From positions 2,418,001-2,482,000 of the forward strand of contig JBLDXI010000033.1 of the NCBI GenBank assembly GCA_047495785.1: a DNA stretch of 64,000 nt, read 5' to 3'. Numbering within the stretch: the stretch's first letter is position 1; each line of letters opens with the position of its first letter. The notes below the pieces were generated by a model. That model did no database searches. It saw only the letters and a program-made list of their open reading frames with translations, and was not told the origin of the DNA. Positions 47,359 through 59,913 of the stretch are shown here, piece after piece. The position numbers were made by a program, and so were the translations under genes. The stretch is from Lepidodermella squamata. Lineage: Eukaryota; Gastrotricha.

Positions 47359-48366
47359 TTCGGCGCTGAAATTAGGGCGGTCTAATTTCCAACACCTACT
47401 CTGCTGTCGGCGAAAAACTGTGAATCGGGCGAATTTTCTTACACGCCGTGGCTTATAAAATAGTAATATATATGGCAGTACTGGAGGAAAAAGTACGTGA
47501 GCGAACCGAGAGCCCGGATGCGAATGCGGTTCTCGTAAAACTCGGCTAAAGAAGGCACTGCTTGGAAAATCGATTAAATTACGTACGCCATTTTGTTTGT
47601 TATTTATGTGCATATAGTCATAAGACGATACAATGACGAAGATGACGGAACGGATGCAAAAATACTGTAATAGTCGAGAGGCGCGCTCGGCCTGCGCCCA
47701 TCTACTATTATAAACACGCGAATTCTTATGCGCCCGCAGCGATATTTACGGCGATCGATTCGAATCGATCGCTATACGCGCCTCATTATTATGGGCCGCT
47801 GGAGAAGAAGTCCCCGACTGCGCCAAACCCATACAAATGACTTGCAATTGCTATTATTCTTTCCCGCTCGTTTTGTTAGCCGGCACTAAAGGAGACAGAT
47901 ATACATATATACACGCACGCAGCCGGCGCCTTTAGGCCACTTCAAGGCCCTGCTATGTCAACTTGGGTCAACATAATTGGAAAATTGACAGCAATAAATT
48001 GGCCGGTTCACGCCTGGTCGTTCAAATTTTATTACGAAAATGATTTTTACAAAGTGTGGGCCGAACACGCCTTGCTACGTGTTGACGGGTGCCTCAAACA
48101 TAAACAATAGGTTACCGTTATTATTAAACAGAATTCAAACAATTTCATAAATCAACAGCAAATCTCTAAATATCATTATATTCATTTCTGATATATCAAA
48201 CTAGTCAGATAAAATTAGGCTGGGTACAGAAGTAAAAACTGACTTAGAGTTAGAGAGATAGATCGAGCAGCACGTTGAAAGTACACTGCTCCAATCTTTG
48301 ATATATAGAAATCGTTTTCTGCTGAATACCCGATGTGTGCTTTTGAATCAGAGTGAAAAACTATCG
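47359..48366. other. alpha2delta upstream region / KDM4 downstream region
   Basis: About 1 kb. The 47640-47940 part is GC-richer and includes a long perfect palindrome (listed separately). No coding content is recognised. Confidence 0.45.
47751..47772. promoter_or_regulatory. 22-bp perfect palindrome upstream of alpha2delta
   Basis: The half-site GCGATCGATTC is followed directly by its exact reverse complement, giving two ATCGAT cores. It lies about 390 bases upstream of the alpha2delta start codon. A dimeric transcription factor site is a possible reading, unproven. Confidence 0.4.
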
Positions 48367-51678
<3,312 letters not shown>

Positions 51679-52399
51679 CTAGAATCGCAAATCGCAGTAT
51701 TTTTAATTATTTTGAAAGCAAAGTTAGGCAAGACTGGGAGAGCAGCCAGTAGAATGCGGCAAATACAGGTCAATGTTCAAGTGCATGACTGAGAAGCAAG
51801 AAACAAGAGGGTGTCACTGCAATCCTGCTTTCTGCATTGCGGATGAGTGACTGCGTTGGATTAACGGCAAATAATCAATGGTATAGTAAATAAGTATATA
51901 TATTCCTGCTACATATTGCTCAAATTAGCGTATAGCATAGTAGAAGAACACAACGCACAACGCAAGAAGCTCATTTATCTCGAAGCCGCAAGCCACAGGT
52001 GCAGTAATCACATTTAGGAGACTCAGAATGAGCCTGATATCCTCTATCTGGACATATAAACCATGCGGAAATATTTAACTAGGGGTCAAATTTAAAGCGG
52101 CAGGCTGGAACATCTCAGCAAATCACGATTTTAGATTGCAGATTGCACGAACTATATTTAGGCGGTAAGAGCTACAAGTTTGGCTTAAGGGAGCAGCGTT
52201 AAATGCGTCAGCTGCTAGTTACTTAAGACAATATGTTTTTCGTCATGTATCCGAGCTCACTATATGTGGACGTAAAATAAAATCTGATTTCAGCAGCAAC
52301 AATTGACAGATCCCGCTATCAATAGAGATAGTTGTTGTTCAGATGGCTAAGAGCCTAGAGCCTATTGCTCTTCTCTCGCTGGTTTCAGACATCTAAACG
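51679..52399. other. KDM4 upstream region
   Basis: Presumed promoter and 5' UTR of KDM4, bounded on the right by the retrotransposon's 3' end. A short ATG-led frame on the minus strand (51483-51773) overlaps the first coding exon in another frame and is not considered real. Confidence 0.4.
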
Positions 52400-55005
52400 T
52401 TTTCATCATCATCATCATCATTTTATTGTTTTCCTTCTGATTGCACCATTTTTTTTTTTAATTTTATAAAAGAATAACAGTATTTAGGAATGGATTTATA
52501 AATGGGCAAAAAGAGGATCGAGCGCAGAAGTAAGGCGACCGTACACAGCATATAAGAATGTTTATATAGGATGATGCGCGCAAGGCACGCATACATTAGA
52601 TAAGGTGATTAAAATAATAATTAGTTTTTAACTAAGGCCAAATTTGTAAGGACAGGCCATTCTTCCAATATAAATTTTTTGCACGAGTTAACAAAAAGAT
52701 TTATCGAAGTAATGTTAGTGATAGAGGCAGGTAGAAGGTTCCATAATTTGGCAGTTCTAATAGCAAAGCTAAAGCCCCTAGGGCAAAGTGAATGTTGAGG
52801 AATTGTTAATTTGTTATTAGAATGATGTCGAGTAGTAGAGAGATTAGGTTTGAGAAAGAAAGTATCGAATTCTAGAGGATGAGGCATATTATTAATTATT
52901 TTGAACGCCATCGTAAGATCGCGGACTAACCATCTTTGGTTTAAGGATAGCAATTCAAATTTAGCCAGCCTCTGAATATAGTCGAGGGGAGCCATAGGGG
53001 GAGATATAAATCTAGATGTGAAGTTTTTTAAGCACTTTTCTAAAAGATTACGATGCTTGATTAAATAAGGCTGCCAGACGCATGAGGCATATAGTAGGTT
53101 GGGTAAGACATAAGAATTGAAAGCACGAATTAGAACTGAGTGATTTCTGGTGGAAAAAGAGTTCAGGATCAAACCACAAAGGCGACGGCTTTTAGCGTAT
53201 AGTTGGTTGCAGTGAGACGAGAAGGTCAACCTGCTATCTATGATGACGCCAAGATCGCTAGTTTCTGTCACCGAGTTGATGATGTGAGAACCGAGTAGAT
53301 AATTATGGAGTAAGTTCTTAGATCCAAGACGAAGAATGAAACATTTTTTAAGATTAACTGATAGTTGGTGGGAAGTGAAAAAAGAATAGATAGAGTTAAT
53401 ATCCTGCTGTATATCAGCCGGATTTGTACCCAATTTGGGGTAAATCTTAACATCGTCAGCAAATAATCGAATAATGCAAGATTTCACACAGGATGGCAAG
53501 TCATTAATGAAAAGAAGGAATAAGATTGGGCCCAGCACGCTTCCTTGGGGCACACCGGAAGTGACTGGAGACCACTGACAATGAGCATTGTTAATAACGA
53601 CGCGTTGAGAACGACCAAGTAAAAAATTAGATATCCAGTCAAGTAGGCGACCAGAAATGTTGTAGTGCTCTAGTTTATTTATTAGTTTTAAGTGAGAGAC
53701 GGAATCGAAGGCCTTTTTAAGGTCAAAGTAAATGCAGTCAACGGGGATGCCCCTGTCAAGTCTAGACGACCACTCGTTGATATTTTCGAGTAGCTGCATT
53801 TCGGCACTGCGGCCTGATAGGAACCCAAACTGTTCGGGAGATAGAATATTATTTTTAGTGAGATGAGATACCATTTCAATCCGAATACAAGACTCCATAA
53901 CTTTACATGGTATACTGGTTAGGCTAATGGGCCGATAGTTTTCGGTTGAAGAGGGGGAGCCACTGTTTTTGAAAATGGGTACAACGTTAGCTAATTTCCA
54001 ACAGGCTGGAAGTACACCGGATTCGAAACTTCTAGAAAAAATTAACGAGAGAGGAAATGCGAGAGAATCGGATAACTTCTTTAATATTGTGGGGTGGACA
54101 CCGTCAGGCCCCATAGAAGAATTTGCGTCGAGATTACGTAATAAAGATTCAATAGTTCTAACAGGAAAAGATACTCTAGACAATTCAGAAGAAGGCGTTT
54201 TGGCCAATGATGGAATAGGAATACCATTATCTACAGTGAAAACGGATGAAAAGAACGAGTTGAACAATGCACATTTGCTGCTGTCGTCAGTAACAGTAGC
54301 ACCATTTTGGTCTTTGAGAGATGGAATAGAAGGTTTAGATTTCAATCTGGTATTAGCATAGTTGAAGAAAGTTTTCATTTTACCAGTGTTTATAATGAAG
54401 TTTTCATAATCCGTTCTAAGGTTATCATTAAGAGCCTTCCATTTACGAGAAAATTGATAAAATTTGTCGAGATGGTACTGTTTTTGAGATCGACAGTACT
54501 TCGCCCACCATCTTTCACGCTGGTTTTCCAAGCTACGAAGATTCTTGTTGAACCAAGGGAGCGAGTTTTGTTTCATCGAGTGATTTTTTAGAGGAACGAA
54601 ACGAGAGTAACCTTCAAAGATAATGCTAAGAAAGGTGTCATACATAATATCAATATTTTCACAAGATGCAAACGTACTGTACCAGTCAAAACTATCAAGA
54701 TACAAGTCGAAACTAGGCCAGTCGGTTTTGTGAAAGTTAAGTAGTTTGAGTGGGTTGATAGACAGAGGTTTCATGAAGTCGTTGAAGGACAGTTTGAAGC
54801 CCACTGCAAAATGGTCGGAAGTATAGAATGGTTGAAGGCGTTCGAGGTCATCTTGGCATCTGACCAGAGAAAAAATCTGGGCTGACTCACAGGAGACAGG
54901 GGGTAACCGAAGGGGCGCGGTCTGGGTTGGCGCTTGGGTTGGCGCTAGGCGCGACGGTAGCTGAGACCGACGACTGGGACATGTCGGAACCAACCGGTCT
55001 CATTA
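52400..55005 (-). mobile_element. Non-LTR retrotransposon (CR1/jockey-like LINE), 5'-truncated
   Basis: About 2.6 kb. The 3' end, read on the minus strand, finishes in an AATAAAATGATGATGATGA-type microsatellite (plus strand TCATCATCATCA at 52403-52420), as in CR1/L2-like elements, which end in short tandem repeats rather than poly(A). The 5' side begins within the last part of the endonuclease domain, so most of the endonuclease and any ORF1 are missing. No target-site duplication could be read with confidence. Confidence 0.8.
52621..54993 (-). CDS. Reverse transcriptase ORF2 fragment of the non-LTR retrotransposon
   Basis: An uninterrupted frame of 790 codons. Near its start SDHFAVGF is the C-terminal signature of the apurinic-type endonuclease. 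The reverse transcriptase follows with GPDGVHPTILK, ENYRPISLTS, YFDLKKAFDSVSH, SGVPQGSVLGPILF and the catalytic LFADDVKIY. A C-terminal thumb region ends the frame. The listed first Met is nominal because the true N-terminus is lost. No stops or frameshifts interrupt the RT, which suggests a recent insertion. It lies in the gap between KDM4 (minus) and the glycosyltransferase (plus). Confidence 0.9.
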   Translation of the reverse strand: MVPTCPSRRSQLPSRLAPTQAPTQTAPLRLPPVSCESAQIFSLVRCQDDLERLQPFYTSDHFAVGFKLSFNDFMKPLSINPLKLLNFHKTDWPSFDLYLDSFDWYSTFASCENIDIMYDTFLSIIFEGYSRFVPLKNHSMKQNSLPWFNKNLRSLENQRERWWAKYCRSQKQYHLDKFYQFSRKWKALNDNLRTDYENFIINTGKMKTFFNYANTRLKSKPSIPSLKDQNGATVTDDSSKCALFNSFFSSVFTVDNGIPIPSLAKTPSSELSRVSFPVRTIESLLRNLDANSSMGPDGVHPTILKKLSDSLAFPLSLIFSRSFESGVLPACWKLANVVPIFKNSGSPSSTENYRPISLTSIPCKVMESCIRIEMVSHLTKNNILSPEQFGFLSGRSAEMQLLENINEWSSRLDRGIPVDCIYFDLKKAFDSVSHLKLINKLEHYNISGRLLDWISNFLLGRSQRVVINNAHCQWSPVTSGVPQGSVLGPILFLLFINDLPSCVKSCIIRLFADDVKIYPKLGTNPADIQQDINSIYSFFTSHQLSVNLKKCFILRLGSKNLLHNYLLGSHIINSVTETSDLGVIIDSRLTFSSHCNQLYAKSRRLCGLILNSFSTRNHSVLIRAFNSYVLPNLLYASCVWQPYLIKHRNLLEKCLKNFTSRFISPPMAPLDYIQRLAKFELLSLNQRWLVRDLTMAFKIINNMPHPLEFDTFFLKPNLSTTRHHSNNKLTIPQHSLCPRGFSFAIRTAKLWNLLPASITNITSINLFVNSCKKFILEEWPVLTNLALVKN

Positions 55006-55252
55006 ATAAAAAACTGTGAAGGTCATTCAATAGATGGTAATTTTTGCCATGATGAGAAGTGCCAGTGTCGCAGTCCCCAAAAATGTTAACAATGTATATT
55101 TTTTATTAATTAAATGTTTGTCATACGCGGGACGCGATTGATGGCTGTTGGTGTTTTGGCAGTTCAATCGTTTTTGGCTGTAAACGGCTTGTTATTTTGC
55201 CTGTCACAAACGTGAGCTACAACACTGATTACTGATCGAATCCGAGATCGCG

Positions 55253-56395
55253 ATGAGGGAGCTCTCTGGTACACCTGCATGCCTTACCACCACAATCATA
55301 ACTCCAATGCGCAATGCATCAAAATGGTTTGATTCATATTTTGAATCATTGCTTTGTCAGCAGCTGTTGAGCTGTACTTCGACCAGAGTTGAGTTATCTA
55401 TATATGACGATGCGTCAAGTCCAGCTGAGAGAGCCGTTTTCGAAAGAAAGCTTTATGCTTTTCTGCTTAACGTGAAACCGGCAAATTTCCTGATTGTAAT
55501 TTCCGGGCATAATGGGAATTTGCCGAAAGGATGTGGATTTGGTAAAAATTTTGCTATCAATCAATCTAATGGAGATTTATTCTGCTTTGCTGATGCCGAC
55601 GATATGTCCCTACCTGAACGTTTGTCGGTTGTGTTGGCAAAATATTCTAGGATGCCCGCGCGATGCCCCCTAGGAATGGGAAGGTCTTTTGCTGGTTCGA
55701 AATGTCAACTGCATCGTAAATTCACCGGTAACTTCAAAGATACTCTTTTTGGCACCAAATTTATTAGACGTCCGCTTGACGCGATGACACGCTATTCGGC
55801 ATGGTCGAACACGTTGAAAAACGACGAGCTGTATACTCAGTCACTTACCTCACACGGACCGGGTTTGATTATGCCGACTTGGGCAGTTTCCAAATCGGTT
55901 TTTCTACGCTCCGGATTCTTTTCCGAAAACGGCCACGGATTTCCGGAAGATCTGGACTGGTGTTTGCGACATTTGTTCAAGAACAGCGGGCAGTGTTGTC
56001 TCGAAGATACGTCGCTAGTTGTTTACACATATCACGAAAGTGCAGCCACCTTTTCTGTCTTGGATGATTCCATTTTGTTGCTGAGAATGAAGTATTTTGA
56101 AGATTACATTGCGCCTCATTGGGAAACGTTTTGCATTTGGGGTAATCGTTACGGGAGGCATGTGTATAAAAATCTTCCGAGATATTTGCAATCTAAGGTA
56201 AATGCTTACCTTGATGTTAATACTAGAATTATAGGCCAAAAATACAATGGTGTTCCAATATTGCATTGGTCTGAAGCTGAACCTCCCATTTTAATATGTA
56301 TCAAGCGAGACCTGACTGGTGGAAAGTTTGAGGAGAATTTGGCGACAATATCCACAAATTTGAAGGAGGGCTCGCAATATTTGCATTTTGCTTGA
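55253..56395 (+). CDS. B3GNTL1: B3GNTL1-like family 2 glycosyltransferase
   Basis: A single-exon protein of 380 residues, close to human B3GNTL1 (361). The GT-A fold of family 2 is seen in TTTIITPMRNASKW, YDDASS and the metal-binding FADADDMSLPERL. Further matches are GPGLIMPTW, GFPEDLDW and the C-terminal LICIKRDLTGGKFEENL with a terminal YLHFA (human ends FLHFS). It is a putative N-acetylglucosaminyltransferase without a signal peptide, so probably cytosolic. The donor and acceptor are not known with certainty for this family. The UFD1 start codon lies 71 bases after its stop on the same strand. Confidence 0.92.
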   Translation: MRELSGTPACLTTTIITPMRNASKWFDSYFESLLCQQLLSCTSTRVELSIYDDASSPAERAVFERKLYAFLLNVKPANFLIVISGHNGNLPKGCGFGKNFAINQSNGDLFCFADADDMSLPERLSVVLAKYSRMPARCPLGMGRSFAGSKCQLHRKFTGNFKDTLFGTKFIRRPLDAMTRYSAWSNTLKNDELYTQSLTSHGPGLIMPTWAVSKSVFLRSGFFSENGHGFPEDLDWCLRHLFKNSGQCCLEDTSLVVYTYHESAATFSVLDDSILLLRMKYFEDYIAPHWETFCIWGNRYGRHVYKNLPRYLQSKVNAYLDVNTRIIGQKYNGVPILHWSEAEPPILICIKRDLTGGKFEENLATISTNLKEGSQYLHFA

Positions 56396-56466
56396 ATGAA
56401 CAGTTGCCTTTTCCATAACATGATATAATTTTTTGATTCATCGAATGTTGATAGAACTTTATAAAA

Positions 56467-57584
56467 ATGAATTTTCCGTTTCGACTACTTGGTATGGATG
56501 CGCACGACGTGAACGCATCGTATCGCCAATCTTTTCGATGCTATTCATTCGCTATGTTTCAAGGCGAACAGGATAAGGGAAATCTTGAGTATGGCGCCAA
56601 AATTCTTATGCCTCCATCAGCTCTTGAGGAATTGAGCCACATGAACGTGCAATACCCGATGCTTTTTTGTATTCGAAACAAACAACTCCATCGCGAAACT
56701 CACTGCGGCGTGCTCGAATTTACAGCTGAGGAAGGGCAGGTGTTCATACCATATTGGATGATGAGGAATATGCTGCTGAGCGAAGGTGACATCGTTGAAA
56801 TTGAGCTGGCGTCACTTCCTGTTGCCACCTTCATCAAATTCCAGCCTCAAAGTCCTGAATTTCTGGATATTGGAAATCCTAAGGTCGTGTTGGAAAAGGT
56901 CCTTCGAAACTTCGCTACTTTGACCACAGATGACGTGATACCTATCAAGCACGGTGATAAAATATACGAACTTCGCGTTCTTGAAACAAAGCCCAAAAAT
57001 GCCGTGTCCATCATTGAGACCGATACTGAAGTGGACTTCGCTGCACCTGTGGGTTATGTCGAGCCTGAACGGTGAGCTTTTCCCCTTACATTGCAATGCT
57101 TGGGTATCTATAAATTGATATTTTAGACCTCAGAAGAAATCGACTTCGTCTGCTCCAATCGAGCGAGACCTGGAAACAAAGCGTGTGTTAGCGGAGTTGG
57201 AGCAGAAAGAGTTCAAACCATTCAAAGGCTCTGGAACGAGAATCAACGGAAAAATTCCTTCAAGTTCCTCAGATGCCGCGAAAGCTGGGTCTTCGTCTCC
57301 AGCCGTTGTGTTCGTTTTTCATTACATGATCTAACCCTATCAATGGTAATTTTTTTGCATTTCAGGGGTATTCCGAACTACAACTTCAAGCGTGGTAAAT
57401 TAACCTTCTTCCATAATCTGAACGCTCAGAAGGTAAGGGACTCTGCAGAAATCTAACTTGTTATTTTACCGGTAAATTCATTTTGTAGGAAAGAACTGCT
57501 TCTATCTCCGAATCTATTCCAAGCAAAGAAGATATCCAGCCATTCACTGGTGCAGGAAGCACCATTCGGACCAAGCGCAAGTAG
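56467..57584 (+). CDS. UFD1: Ubiquitin fusion degradation protein 1 (UFD1)
   Basis: Four exons: 56467..57071, 57127..57309, 57366..57432, 57489..57584, giving 316 residues (human 307). The N-terminal double-psi barrel UT3 domain is recognised from RCYSFAMFQGEQDKGN, GAKILMPPSALEEL, YPMLF, GVLEFTAEEGQVFIP and MMRNMLL. KTKPKNAVSII-like sequence follows in the alpha-beta roll. The C-terminal part has FKPFKGSG, GIPNYNFKRGKL and a final FTGAGSTIR motif, which resemble the p97- and NPL4-binding (SHP-type) segments. UFD1 works with NPL4 and p97/CDC48 to extract ubiquitylated proteins. The exon 2 donor (GT/GTTCG at 57310) was chosen because it keeps frame with exon 3. Confidence 0.95.
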
Positions 57585-58013
57585 AGCTGATGACCGTTAA
57601 TTCAAACGAACGATCTTTCTCGCCTGTTAATATTTATATTGAGAAAATGAGTGTCATTTCTATTGCGAAATCTACGTCAGGCTATTTGTTAACGAAAATG
57701 AGCTGAAAGCTTTTCATTTTATTGATCACAAATCGTATAGGCCTTATTTCAAAGTGTGATGATAAAAGTGAATGCCGTATTATCCAAGATTCGGTGTTTT
57801 GTAGAATCGTCTAGAAAATGTAAAATCTTCAAATTGTATGAGACAGAAGCTGCTATCCTCTTATCTGCAAAAAGTTTATTATTCTGTGTTCTCAGTGACA
57901 AGTTTTTGTTGCAAAATTTGAAAATAAGAAAAGTTGAAATTCATCACATTTTCGATTGAATATTTCTTTAGATATATAACTAGTTACATTGCCGGTTCAG
58001 ACATTCACAATTG
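57585..58013 (+). other. Spacer between UFD1 and WDR18
   Basis: A 430-base AT-rich gap, probably the UFD1 3' UTR plus the 5' region of WDR18. A short ATG frame (57756-57959) is not recognised. Confidence 0.4.
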
Positions 58014-59753
58014 ATGGTGAGTCGACTTATCTCAATGAAAATTTAGACTGACCGAACCTATTTTTCAGGCCTTGTTGCTGGGATTGAAAAAATGCACGGA
58101 CGGCGGAAATATTGAAGCATGTGGCCAGGTCTATTCGTTGGCAAGTGGCGCTGTGTTGGACATGCTAAAACATCCATTCGAAAACGCTGCGGAAATCACC
58201 TCCATCGATTATTCCTCGCAATATCGCTCATACTTTGGTGTCGATAGCAAAACAAATCATATATTTGCTTGGAGTCTGCAGCGAAAGGCAACTCAATGCT
58301 TTGAAATACACGTGCTAATTTTAATGTAAAATCTAACCCACAGAATCGGAAATATTCCTCGTTCAACGTCGGGTCGAAACCGCAGCTTGTTATTACGAGC
58401 TCATGCGGAACTTATTGCGCTGCTGCTATTGGTTCGAATATTCATATTTGGCAGGCATGTTCTTTGAGGTGACTTGAGTGTTTAAATCGAACTTTGAATT
58501 TAGGTTGCTACTGGGAACCTTCTCTGCGTGATATCTGGCCATTTCCAACCTGTTACTGTCATGAAATTCACCGACGACAGCAGATTTCTGGTATCGGGTG
58601 GTGAAGACGGCCTTCTGCTTGTGTGGGACATAGCCACGTGTGTCGCAATGCCAGAAATAGGATCTTCGGTATCCAACGACCATCGCCCGCCGATTTACAA
58701 GTGGAACGAACACTCACAGGCTATTACCGGCATCAGCATTGGTCACGGTGGTTTACAAGCCCGAGTTTTCACTACCTCACTCGATCATACATTTCGGGTA
58801 TGCATTCTCGCACTCTTGGTTATAATTTGTAAATGTTATTCTTTTAGATTTGGGACTTGCTTTCTGGCAGACTTTTGATGACGCTATCGTTCGACGCACC
58901 GTTGACAGCGCTAGCAGTTGATGCATCTGAAACTCGAGCATTTGTAGCCACTGATTCTGGCCGCATAATTCAGATAAATCTCTTCGCCCCTCCTACTAGC
59001 AATTCAGTGATTAAATGCGGCTCATCGCAAACTTTCGACGGCCACCAATCGCCCTGCCGTAATTTGGCTGTTTCCCCTGACGGTTTGACCTTGATTTCAA
59101 GTGGTTCGACGTCAAACGATCGTAATGTCCGAATCTGGGACATAGCCAGTCGGCAATGCGTTCGTGTCATCAAGACCAAGGGCGATATCACAGACATGCG
59201 TTTCATAGCTAACACGCCAGCTGGTTACGACACTGATCTGACTAGTGAAAACTCGAGCAATAATGCGATTTCGATTTTGAAGCCGTTTCATAGAAACGTT
59301 ATGCCGCTGAAATCTTTCACATTAACAACATGTGGTCGATTCGATAAAGTGTTGAGAGACGCGAAGAATAGCGATGACGTTCAAGAGTTCTCGTCGAATT
59401 TCGATAGCAGTTCAAATGATGTTTCGAACATTCAATCAAAAGACTCGGCTTCAGCTGATACTAACAAGCGGCTGTACGAATTTTTAGCTTCGAAAATATT
59501 GTCTGGAGATATGAGTAGCCCGACTGGTCGAAACAGTGCGATGAACACTTCGAACGACGCTGTAGAAGATAATGATGATTTGATAATTGTTGAACACGAA
59601 GACGGTAGCGCCGAGGAAGATAACAATGGGGGTGGGCCGCGGCGGAAAGGTCGCAAAGTTGCCCAGCCAGCCGGTGCGAGGCATTCATCGCGTTTGAAGA
59701 ATAAGAAGAAGGCGAATCGTCGTAAGGTTATCATCGGCGGTGTCTTAGATTGA
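58014..59753 (+). CDS. WDR18: WD-repeat protein 18 (Ipi3), ribosome biogenesis/Rix1 complex
   Basis: Five exons: 58014..58016 (the ATG only), 58069..58311, 58344..58454, 58504..58797, 58848..59753, giving 518 residues. WD repeats are visible: FAWSLQRK, IHIWQVATGNLL, HFQPVTVMKFTDDSRFLVSGGEDGLLLVWD, LDHTFRIWDLLSGRL, and GHQSPCRNLAVSPDGLTLISSG with NVRIWD. The order and words match animal WDR18, a component of the PELP1-TEX10-WDR18 (yeast Rix1) complex needed for 60S maturation. The C-terminus extends beyond human WDR18 with an acidic patch and a very basic end (KNKKKANRRK), probably nuclear or nucleolar targeting. The intron 58455..58503 needs a GC donor (CAG/GCATGT) to keep frame. The first coding exon consisting of only ATG is inferred from phase. 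Confidence 0.87.
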
Positions 59754-59913
59754 ATCATTGTTAGAGTCTAAATTTGTTCTTTTACTATGACGGAAAATCA
59801 TGTGTGCCGATATAATGTTAATTTCCTTTACTTTTTTATAGGGATTTAACTGAAATAATTTCTTGCTGGCTGTGGTATCGAGGAAGGGAACTAGATAATT
59901 GTTGCTGGTTTGA

